NCBI GenBank assembly: GCA_010015655.1
Contig: ML976742.1
Coordinates: 267,334 to 331,333 of the forward strand
Source: Bimuria novae-zelandiae CBS 107.79
Lineage: Eukaryota > Ascomycota > Dothideomycetes > Pleosporales > Didymosphaeriaceae
Length of the DNA stretch: 64,000 bases
Direction: 5' to 3'
This document shows positions 11,695-21,520 of the stretch, piece after piece (position 1 is the first letter of the stretch; each line of letters opens with the position of its first letter). Under the pieces are notes generated by a model. It had not been told where the DNA came from, searched no databases, and was given only the letters and a program-made list of their open reading frames with translations. Both the position numbers and the translations under genes were made by a program.

Positions 11695-13283
11695 AAAAGG
11701 GATATATAATAGGTCTAATAAAGATCTAATATAAAATAGTATTAAATAAATAGATTAAACTATGCAACTTTATAAGTTGGTAACTATATAGCTACGTTAT
11801 ATTACCACCCTTCTTTTATTTATAAGTAGTCTTTTATTTACGGTATATTTTTTCTTCTTTATTATCATACCTACGCTATTTATATCATTGTCATTACGTA
11901 ATTACTTTATAGTTAGTAATTAGCTGTATTATTTATATTAGAGCGTAGGCAGGTATAAGCTATTACGCTATTTATTATATACTTTTACTTTTAGTTAGTT
12001 ATTTACTAGTCTAATAATATAAGGTAAGAGAAGCGAGACAGTAAGAGTGTTTTAATAACTATTATTATTAGTATAAAAATGCTACTTTAGATTTTTTTGC
12101 TTTTTTATTTTTTTATTTTATTTTATTCGTAACTCTATAATAAGTAATTTTAATTATTGGTTAGCGCCTATCTATAAATATTAGCTAACTATTTAGTAAA
12201 ATTTTAACCTTAATTAGTTTATAATATTTATTTACTTTCCTTCTAGTACCTTATTTATTACTTACTATATTATCTATTTACGATACATTTACGTATTTAG
12301 GCGTTGTAACGTTCTTAGCTATAAATTTTTTAAAGCTATTATTTAAAAAGTATATATATTATACTTTCTAAAATAAAAACTATAATCCTAAGAGTTAATT
12401 TTTAGAGTAAGTCTAGTTTAGCTTAGTAATAGTTTATAGGTGCTAAATTTTATTAATAATAAGTTTTAAGCCTTCTACGCTACGCTGCGCGCATACGAGG
12501 AGGTTAATGTAAACAATAAAATTAAAATACTCTAGAGTACGATACGTATAGTAGTAAAGATTTTAGACACGATTATACAGGTAACTCGTGCAGGTAAGGC
12601 AGGCAAAAGTATAATAAAGCTATAGCTTGCCTAATACTCTTTACTAAGTTACCTGCATATGGGTCTAGGACGCGTAAAAAATACTATTAATAGTATATAA
12701 AAGTAAGTTATAAAGTCTAGTTTTGAACTTATAGAGTGCAAGAAGAAGGCTCTTATATTATCTAATAATATACTAAGTAAATTTAATATAGATTAGCTAC
12801 CTAGCATTCTAGCGTTTAAGTAGCTCTTTGTAAGTTGTAACGCAGCCATCTAGTTACCAACTTATAAGTTACACGATTTAACCTCTTTCTCCGATACCAA
12901 TCTAATTCAGATTAACTTTAGTCTTTAAGATTATTTTTCTAATACTACTCTATATTGAACCCTTATTGGACCTATTATATATCTCTTTTACTAGAGTTCC
13001 TCATTAGTCTAGCTCTTCTGTTTATTAGATAATTTCCCTACTTCTTAGCATTTAGCTCTTTAGGATAATATTTACTAAGTACTTAAGTATGTAGTTTCTT
13101 TATTTATTATATATAGTTAAGTGCCTTTTTAGTATCTTTTCATAACAGGCCTAATAGCACTTAATACATTCTTGACTACATTCTTGTCCACGCACTCCCA
13201 TATGCCTCTAAGTAGAAACGCCTAAACAAATCCTTTAAGTGACCAGCGCCGATACGCTCTTAAATTTTTTTATATAATCTAAA

Positions 13284-13640
13284 TGTTGGGAGGACTTGTT
13301 GCACTAGTGCTGAAAGGAAATATGTAAGGGATAGGTAGGGTAGCAAGTAGGAATGAGTGACTGAGTTGATTGTAACAAGCTGAACAGAGAAACTGCTTAA
13401 GTAGCAGAATCATGATCAGCAACTAGTCTACATCAGGTTGGTGATATCATGTGATATCGTATTCCACTCTAACAAAATACTTAATAACAAGTTACATTGG
13501 TTGATCTATTTCTTCTCTTCGTTCTATCTACTGAGGAGCGAAGTACATTGCGGGATATGGAAGCTAGTCCCATATGGGGCTCGCTCTACACATGTAGTGT
13601 TTTGCAACACGACAGAGGCCTCGAGATTGTTAATCCGACA
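13284..13640. mobile_element. probable solo LTR, little RIP
   Basis: A 357-bp GC-balanced block lies in AT-rich debris. It starts TGTTGGGAGGACTTG and ends TTAATCCGACA, giving the TGTTGG/CCGACA termini usual for fungal LTRs. The flanks CTAAA (13279-13283) and CTAAT (13641-13645) agree at four of five positions, so the duplication is imperfect or the last base has mutated. No internal coding region or second copy is present, hence solo LTR. The family is not identified. Confidence 0.6.
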
Positions 13641-13679
13641 CTAATTTTTATTTAATTTTACCTACTTTATTTTATTTTC

Positions 13680-14640
13680 TTATTACTAAATTTAAGTGTG
13701 TAGTGCTATAGGAGGAACTAAGTAGTTTTAATATTTTTTGTAAAATACTTTAATCTTAGAGAGTGCTTTAATAAAGTTTAATATAGGATACTATACTAAG
13801 TTAAAATTATACCCTACCTAGCTATCTTAGTACTTTAGTATTTTATAAAATAACTTACTAACTAAGATCTCTTTAACCTCCTATTTCTTAACACTATTAA
13901 TAAAGATAGTAGGTAATTTTAGAGATTTCTATTTAGGTAGAGGATCCTAGGGATTCTTACATAGAAGTTCTAGAGTAAACACGTTATAGTAAGATCTACT
14001 TTTCACTATTATTTTATATAGCCTACCTAACTTAGTAACTTTTATATAAAAGCCTATTAAAGATCCATTTTAATTAGCTGGGAATACTAAGGAGGAAGCC
14101 TTTCTTATCTATATTATATATATATAAAGGCTTTACGCTATACTTTATAATTGTTTTTATAAAAAAGCTTATAATAAAGCCTATATATTGCCTTTAAATT
14201 AGCGTTATAATAATTCCTATTAAGCCTAATTATTTATTGTAAGATTAAGGAGTTGTAATAGCGCCTAATAAAATAATTAACTTATTATATAATAACGTCC
14301 TTTTTAGTAATAATTAATGCAAAGTTCTATATTATTTAACGTATAAGAGGTAGACCTCTTTTAGTAAAATATTATATATACCGTATGAGCTCCTTCTCTT
14401 ATTAATAGTTAAGGTTTTAATAATTCTTATTAGTAAGTATGCGCCCCTACGTAACGCGTTAGTGCCTACGCGTTAGCGTAGAGCGTATAACACTAAATCT
14501 TTCTATAATTTTATATACGTAAAATTTTCTCCTAGTTCTAGTAATTTAATAGCTATAATTATAGCGTAAATTAGATCTATATTAGTAGAGTTGCACCGCG
14601 TTAAAGTTAAGGGGTCGCATTGTTAGGGCGCGCATGACTG
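13680..14640 (-). pseudogene. Ty3/gypsy polymerase 3' end with chromodomain-like segment
   Basis: The minus-strand frame, with stops, ends in a segment resembling the C-terminal chromodomain of fungal gypsy (chromovirus) integrases: a KEILVSKLFYKILKY block, then VGYNFN, then PP near the end. To the right is more AT-rich sequence consistent with integrase, too mutated to assign residue by residue. No LTR belonging to it was found. Confidence 0.5.
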
Positions 14641-15486
14641 TCTCTGCGCACTGACTGTCTCGGCACGGTATGTGGCTCGAATCTATATACGCTAGCTTAG
14701 TACTTTTTCAGGTGAGGCGGAGTCTTTCGCGAAGCCTGGAGGATGCAGGCAACGGAGTCTAGTCCTCTCGCAGCCCACACTTGTGAAAATAACCTAGTGA
14801 TTAACTCGGGGGAGTTTAGCCCGCAACCCCAACCACGACGACGCCGCGCCCGTGCACGGCATCCTGTAGCGGGGCCTATCTCAGCCATCCATGGATTAAT
14901 ACACGCAACGTGCTCTATATTCTGCACGTTCGCGATCTCTTTTTTGTTCGCAAGTATGTCGTCCGCTCTCCCCTTTCTATCTCGGGCTCTACCCGCATCC
15001 ATCTTCATCTTCATCAGCCTCCTGTGTTTGTTCCTCATGGATATTCTCTCCATGATCCGCGAATTTCCCTCTCCGACTGCTACTGGCTTCTATGAATGGC
15101 CTGGGGGCAAAGTTGCCATCCTTGAGAGATTCCATTCTGCCCTGTTTCGCCCTCTGGACGTTGTGTTCCGGGATGTCACGGTTGGATTCGCACCAAGCAG
15201 CTACGGGGCCGACGATGTGAGCAGATGGCAGATGATGAACTTTCTTCTAGACCCCGGGGTATTTTACGCCATCTGGGGGTTCGAAAGTCTGAGGGGAAGT
15301 GTAAATGGTGGTCCAGTCTATTAGTATGTCTACTTCACCTGCTTGATCTGTAGGCGACCATGAATATTAGAACATCATTCTAACATATGCACCAGTCCAG
15401 GAGTCTTTTATTTTTTTGCCCAGTTGGGTGGTGGTGGCGTTCTTATACCACTCTACTACTTCGCCCACATGGTCTGGACACCGCCC

Positions 15487-18483
15487 CAGAGCTGGCAACA
15501 AGCAAGTCAATCAAGTTGAGGTGAATTGCTTAATTAATTGACCGATATGGTGGCTTTTGCTTGACTTAATTGACTTAATAGCGTAAATTAGGCTCGATTT
15601 GTTAACTTAATTAACTTAATTAATAACTTTACTAAGCTAATTAAGGGTAATTAACCGCTGTAGATCTCGTAGATAGTCTCTAGCTTATTAGGGGTAATAG
15701 CGTTAGTACGTTAATTATTTACTATTATTATAAGCTTTAAGCTAAGGCGCTTCTAGCTGCGTAGTAATTATAGCGTAGATAGAAGATCTACCTTTATGCA
15801 CAACTATCTTGTCTCTAATAAATTACCTAACTCCGAGAAGGTCCTCTTATAATCGATAGCAGCGGCAGAAATACTAAGGATATTAAGAGTAAAGCGCGAT
15901 AAGACAGGATACTTATTAGTCTTACTTATTTAATAAAGTAGCGGGTTGCGCGTAAATAGGGAGTTCTTTAGCATAGGTAGTTTAATTATCCACCGCTCGA
16001 ACTTATTACGGCGGAGGACTAGGCGGGCGTTGTCACCTTATAGGGTGGCTCTTATAAAGTCTAACTAGCTACTAGATAGCCTAGTACGTGCCTTCTTTAG
16101 TAGAGGCTCTAGCGTACTAATAGGAGATACGGCATCTTTAAACTCTAACTATAAGCGTTAAAAGCTAACGTGGTAATTATCTAGCTAGCCTTTATAGGTG
16201 TAACACCCCTTATAGAGATCCTTATCGTAATTAAGCGGTATAGCCTATATCTTATCTATAAGGCCTTTTATATGTGGGTAGAGATAATAAGCCACGTAAT
16301 ATGCCAGGGCGTCCTTTAGCTTGCGCAGGTACTTAAGGATCTTTATACAAGCTATATTATAGGTGGCTTTTATATAGTCCTCCGGGGTATTAACGTCGTT
16401 AAAGTTAACGTTATTATATTAAAAGAGCATCTCGTTAAGGGTAGTAACAAACTATAAAAGCGTAGGGAGGACCTCCTATATTACACCTAACGTGCCAGCC
16501 ACGCCCCTGCCCTCTATACAAATAGTGGCTTCTTTAAATAGTTATAGGATCCTTTAGTACTCTATAATTGTTGCTTAGTCCTTAGTAGTAAGGCTATCTT
16601 CTTTAATAAACCAACGTTGCTTAATATTAAGTATATTATTGCGTTGTCGGGTGCCGTGGCGATAATATTTAACAAGCTTATAGTTAATATAATTATTAAG
16701 GGGTACGCAGAGCTCGAGCGCGCGCGTAAAATAGTTATAATAAAAGTTTTATCTTATCTTTACTAGCTTAATAATCTCTAACGTCTTTAGCTTGTTATCA
16801 CTACCTAATTAGGCGTTATAGGTTACCTAATACTATTTAAGAAGCTGGCGAGCTTAAGGGGTGTAAATAGAGGTAATAACGTTAATAAGTACGCCTAATA
16901 GGCTAGCCTATTGCCACTCCTTAAGAAACGCTGTCTTATTATTAAAATACTTATCCGCGTTATTAAAGGCGTCGCGATCTTTGCTAAAGATAATTTATTA
17001 GGCCGCAAGATTAATTATGTAATAGGTGTAATATAGACGCTAATAGCGGGCGTTAAAGTCGTATTTAATAGCTAGGGCGTTAATTACAGCGTCGTTATTA
17101 GTAGCATTATTAAGGATAAAGTAACCTAAGCTACAAGTGGATATCTTAAAGCTTTTAAGCGTGGCGTTACTAATAGCGGCAATATTAGCGCCTGTATATT
17201 AGTCTATTAGTAATAGTAGGCCTAATACGTAATTGTGAGGGTTGCTATTGCTATTAAAATAGTAGACGTAGATACCCGTTAGCGCCTATTTACTACCTGT
17301 TAACGTCTAATTATTAAAGGAGATGTGGATGGCTAATTACGCGTCTTATAGATAATTAATAATAGCAGGTATATAAGACTCGTATTCCGCAATTATATAG
17401 GCTTATAAGGTGTTGTAAAATCTCCACATCTCCGCCTTAGCTAACAGGTTGGCCTGTCGTAACATGTGGCAAAAAGCTACGCCCTTAATTACTAAGAGCG
17501 CCTAGTTATTTATTACTACCTAATTAAGCACTAATTATAGGAAACTTATACGCAAAAAGCTTAACGTAATAAAGTTAGTAACGCCTTAAAATACTATAAG
17601 GCCTTTATAGTAGATATAGGCGAGTAGGGATAACTAAGAGGATAACGTTATTATTATTATGTAAAAGGTAGACTTTTAGCTACCCTTATTAACGTGGTGC
17701 CTAGCTTTACGCTCTGCGAGATGGCGCGTAATTAATATTATTAATTAATTAGCCTAGTAGAACCTATCTAGTTGCTTATAAAGGTGGCAATAATAGTAGA
17801 GCTAATATAGGCGGTGTTGTTTATAGTGCTAAAGGCGATACCTATATTACTAAACCTAGCTCTTTTAACTACGCTTTAGGGCGAGAGACAGCTTGTAATA
17901 ACCTAATAGGCGTTGCTAATTAATACTATCGTAATTATTATTATTATCTTTAATATTGCTATTAGTAACTAATTGCGCGTCGCCTATAGAGCTCTTGTTA
18001 GCGTCCAGCTCTAACGGCGCGTTAGTAGCCATATTAGTGCCGCTATCTTTAGGGAGGGTTTATGACGCCTCGCTTTTAAGCTACTAGCTAAAAACTTAAG
18101 AGAGGTTACGGTTTATGCCCTCTAAGTAATTAGGCGACGCTATATTAATAGAGGAGGGCGTTAGTAGAGGGTAGGAGGTAGGTTAAGGTAGTAGAGATAT
18201 TAGATAATTGGCGCTATACTATATTAGGTAGCGCTAGGCTCTAACGCTAGTAAGTCTAATATATCTTAAGTTAAAATTTACCCGCGCAGGATCCCCCTAA
18301 CGCCTATAACCTATAGTTACCCCTATATTACAGCCTATTAAGTCTGCTAATTAATTTAATTAAACAGGCATAATTTACTTAATTAACTTAATAACTTTTG
18401 CCTCCCTAATTGACTTAATTGACTTGCTATAATTAAGTTAATTAAGTTAAGTTATTAAGTCGACTTGCTTGTTGCCAGCTCTG
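15487..18483 (-). mobile_element. hAT-superfamily DNA transposon, RIP-mutated
   Basis: It is 2997 bp with terminal inverted repeats CAGAGCTGGCAACAAGCAAG at the left and the complement at the right, apart from a mismatch further in. It is flanked by a perfect 8-bp duplication CACCGCCC (15479-15486 and 18484-18491). Eight-base duplications and CAG-type ends are diagnostic of hAT. The subterminal regions carry many copies of a TTGACTTAATT-like word on both sides (15520-15630 and 18350-18460), as expected for transposase binding sites. The body is heavily RIP-mutated while the host gene flanks are not. Confidence 0.93.
15660..18032 (-). pseudogene. hAT transposase remnant
   Basis: The minus frame opens at an ATG at 18032 (MATNAPLELDANKSSIGDAQ) and decays through TAG/TAA stops. 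Near 15930-15800 it shows the C-terminal hAT dimerisation block: YPVLSRFTLNILSIS, then ERTFSELGN in slightly altered form (KRTFSELGN). The zinc-finger end is not clearly readable. It is inactive because of the stops. The 3' boundary is approximate. Confidence 0.75.
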
Positions 18484-19103
18484 CACCGCCCCTTTACTCT
18501 CAACCTCTGCCTAATCGAAAGGTCGATCTAAATAGCGCAGCGATCTGGGTTTCCCTAGTCATTATTTTCGATGTGATCCCATATGCTGGCATGATGTTCG
18601 ACACCACTTATGAAGCACGCCACTGGTGGACTTGGTTCTGGCAACTGTTCTCAGTGCGAATGACTATAACATGGTACGCCCTACGATTCATTGCCAGCTT
18701 CGTCCCATTGTCTGGAATAGGGCCCAGGAAGTACCATACCAAGATCACATTAATATTAGCTCCCTTGGTTGCGTTGGCGGCTGGCATGTGGACCTACACC
18801 CTCTTATACTGCCCACACCCTTTTTCTGAGGTCTTTTTCCCGCAACCCTTGATCCAAGACACATGGGGTTTGCGAATTAGGCGGGTATTACAATTTGATC
18901 AATTGTTTGTCTATGGAAGCCAAGCTCTCTGGGTAGGAATGGACATGCGAAGAAACGGTCTGGCGAGCGGCATTGAGGTTATGGTGGTTGGTGTACTATT
19001 AGTAGGTGCCGTGGGTACAGGAGCTAGCTTCGGAATTTTATGGCTGTGGAGGGAAGGACAGCTCGTCAGCAAGGAAGAGGAGGACGTGAGAAAGACCGCG
19101 TGA

Positions 19104-19364
19104 TTGCAGGCAGGTTCTGTGCTCATAAGAGGACATGAATAGGCTTGTAGTCTCCGGTCAAAGCTGTTCCATCTCTTTGCTATCCTGAGCAACAAACAAA
19201 GGAAAATCTCCTGTAGATGCGTATGAATAATTATTGTCTGACCAGTATATGTGAGTTACTGTACGAGTGCCTCCCAGCTCCCCAATCCAGACACTCTTGT
19301 ACATTGACAGAATATTAAACCTCAAATCCAGCGAACCAATGCTTGGTGCTGTCTTCAGCCAAGC
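19104..19364. other. short convergent intergenic region
   Basis: 261 bp between the converging ends of the membrane protein gene (+) and the next gene (-). I see no gene or repeat here. Confidence 0.6.
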
Positions 19365-20670
19365 TTACACGGACCCACTCGAGGCATGGGATACCCACGG
19401 TGCATTCGTAAAAATCACCTCTTCGACCTTCTGTGCATACGTACTGTCGTCCACACACTCTCCACCGCCGGTCTTCCCAATATGCTAACAATGCACGTCA
19501 GGGCGGAACTTGACCATGATTTCATGGACATTGTGACATACAAGCGTGTTCATCCCCGGCTCAAAGCTTTGCCCAAATCGAACCTCGTTGGTTAGAAACC
19601 TGTAGCACTCAAGCTCAGAATCGTACTGTGCGTTCTTGCCACTGCAGGACTTAGAGTGGGTCGTGCATATGGATTTGGCGATAATGTCTTTGGCAGCTAC
19701 TTTAGCTTTTGCAGGATCGGGATCGATGCTGTGGAGCAGCGCTTGCAAGAGATTGTCGAACCAGCGAATGGTGGAGTCGTACTGCAGGATCTCTTTTTCT
19801 TCGTTGAAAGCCAGCCATGTATCGATTGTGACGGGAAGAGATATTTTGCGGAACGAAGGGAAAACGAATTGTATTCTCGTCGATGCCGAAGCGATGTTTC
19901 CGGTAGCTGCGAACTGAGTGATCTCGTAAGGCCCCACCGGCAGACCTATCAAAGACTTTGAGTCACCGGGTGTGAAGAGACCAAAGATGTATTCGGTGTT
20001 GAGTTCGCGACCAATGAATTTGCGGTTGTCTGAGACACGCCCTTGAATCTTTCATTCGATTAGCAATATGATAACAGCGCACATGGACCTTGAAATGGAT
20101 GGCCCAACGGTAGCCTACGTACAGCTTCTGAGAACATTGTAGAGTTGATGCTTTCCATTTCCTTCACGTTATTTGGGTAAAGGAAGCGGTCCCAAAATTG
20201 CGTCTGAAGACTGTAAAGCTCTGTATAACCCAAGTTTGGTTGAGAATCGAATACTGCTAATCATGAGCAAGTTTTTGCGTTGGGGAGTGACCAAACAATG
20301 GCGTACCAAGCCCAACCGCCGAAGCGGCCAAAAGTATCAATAGCCGCATTTTCTCGCTTCAAAAGGACTTGATGGGAGTGCTCGTTTGTAATTGTCTTTG
20401 GAGTAACCGTATAGCCTGTGGGTAGGGTTAAGACCGTGTCTCCAGAGACCGCATACGCGAGTGTCGGCGGTATATATACCAAAACGAGCGTAACAAGGCA
20501 CCAATCGCTCTATTTGATGGTATATGTAAGGGGGCTTATACGAAAGCGAGGACTCGCTGACGTGTGCTCGCATCTGCTTGTCTCTCGTCCTCAAAATAAA
20601 CCAGACCAATGTACAACACTGGAATAGTAAGGCTCCCACTTACTATTGAAGATTCGGGTAAGAAACTCAT
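19365..20670 (-). pseudogene. conserved fungal protein gene with premature TAG
   Basis: Multi-exon gene read right to left, probably from ATG 20670 (MSFLPESSIVSGSLT). Exon 2 carries YIPPTLAYAVSGDTVLTLPT. A probable 63-bp intron (20254-20316) leads to exon 3 (20253-20089, SQPNLGYTELYSLQTQFWD), then a 47-bp intron (20042-20088) and exon 4 from 20041 (RELNTEYIFGLFTPGDS, then GIDPDPAKAK, then SICTTHSKSC). At 19487-19485 a TAG falls between RPDVHC and HIGKTGGGEC, and the frame then stays open for 40 codons to TAA at 19365. The pattern HC-x-HIGxTGGG is what I recall from a widespread, uncharacterised ascomycete family. The TAG thus replaces one codon in a conserved motif and removes the last 40 or so residues. 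The first intron's exact boundaries are unclear. Function unknown. Confidence 0.65.
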
Positions 20671-20683
20671 TGGTGATTATTGT

Positions 20684-20705
20684 AAAAAAAAAAAAAAAAA
20701 AAAAA
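20684..20705 (+). repeat. 22-base poly-A tract
   Basis: An uninterrupted run of A lies 14 bp upstream of the presumed start of the minus-strand gene at 20670. On that strand it is a poly-T tract, a common fungal promoter feature, but it may also be a retroposition scar. No gene body is attached. Confidence 0.8.
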
Positions 20706-21520
20706 CATGCGCCGCCTGAGCCATTGCAGTGCGGCTACTAGCTCCTTGTAATGCGCTTTCTCCGCCCCCACAATGCGGTCTCCTGCATCACGCTAACCCC
20801 CAGCCAGCGTCTACTGCGCCCGAATCTTACCCACATTTGTTTGTCGTCAGATTGGCTTCTAGTGCGCTCTTCTCCTGTCACACAATTGCCTTCGAAGATT
20901 ATTGATTTTGTTGTATGTGGCAGGATCTGTGAGACCACATGTTGATGCAACTTGAAGTGGGAGAGAGTCATGGAGCAGCGACCAAATATGTTTGTCAACA
21001 TTGAAACGTAATGCAACCACGCAAGCTTTGAGAAATTAACCGCATGCATGAATTAATATAATACGGGGGAAAAGATGACAATTCAAATCAGCCTTGCGCA
21101 AGCAAGCACTGCGCCCAATATTCCACGCCCCTTGCATTGCCCCTTGGAAATTTACCTGATGAACTTTTTTGATGGTTTCTAGGCGCCTGGCTCGCGCCTT
21201 TGAATACTTTTATCCAATAATTTCCGCTCGCATTCGCAAGCATATCTCCTTAATCACATTCCTTCTTGTGCAACTCAACAATCCATAGATCTGCTTGGTT
21301 GTAACCACGTGACTGACGTCAGAGGTGGAGGGTACTACTCAGGTGCACGGACTAGGAACTCAACAAGTACTCTCTCTCTCTCAACAGCAGACTCGGAACT
21401 GGAGACACTCTTTTCTGCAGATAGCAATACAGCTTGTTGTCCTTATATGCCTGCCTGCTTACATTGGTCCATTTGTGGTATGTCACTGCCATCACCATCC
21501 ACGTTGTCCACGTCTGTCCT
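20706..21520. other. intergenic region without a convincing gene
   Basis: Composition is normal for the island. Short open frames exist on both strands (for example minus strand 21049-20738), but none has a recognisable domain or plausible splice structure. A CT-rich run lies near 21370-21382. Confidence 0.5.

Larger units (their letters stand above)
5622..13252. mobile_element. TA-flanked element with long terminal inverted repeats, split by a copia insertion
   Basis: The sequence beginning TCGACGCTTGTTACTTAAAG at 5622 reappears inverted, ending at 13252 (minus strand TCGGCGCTGGTCACTTAAAG). Each end is flanked by TA, which fits a Tc1/mariner-type target duplication. The left arm is 5622-5888 plus 11700 to about 11812; the right arm is about 12836-13252. 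The arms can be followed for several hundred bases through landmarks such as AGAGGCATA and AATAGGTC. Without the copia insertion the element would be about 1.8 kb. A third, single copy of the end lies at 54149. The interior (11813-12835) has no recognisable transposase, so the family is unassigned. All copies are RIP-mutated. Confidence 0.6.
14956..19103 (+). pseudogene. multi-pass membrane protein gene split by a hAT transposon
   Basis: Exon 1 runs 14956-15323, a 72-bp intron (GTATGT...ACCAG) 15324-15395, and exon 2 15396-15486. The hAT insertion follows at 15487, and coding resumes at 18492 after the second target duplication, ending at TGA 19103. With the insertion left out, the protein would be about 356 residues. 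It has an N-terminal hydrophobic segment (SIFIFISLLCLFLMDIL) and several later ones (AAIWVSLVIIFDVIPYAG, LILAPLVALAAGMW, IEVMVVGVLLVGAVGTGA). The region FHSALFRPLDVVF...WGFESLR resembles a family of fungal polytopic membrane proteins often annotated only as hypothetical, some near secondary-metabolite genes (from memory). The start at 14956 is chosen because it places the first membrane helix near the N-terminus; an in-frame ATG lies upstream at 14743. Function unknown. As it stands the gene cannot make full-length protein. Confidence 0.75.

Noticed and set aside
14697..15053. 118-codon minus-strand open frame
   Set aside because: It is antisense to the first exon of the membrane protein gene and has no domain or membrane pattern of its own.
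20337..20639. Alternative minus-strand start reading MGALLFQCC
   Set aside because: It begins with GTG, not ATG, and leaves the frame of the conserved exon. An ATG at 20670 gives a better N-terminus.
20738..21049. 103-codon minus-strand open frame
   Set aside because: It has no recognisable domain or splice context, and overlapping frames on the other strand are equally open.
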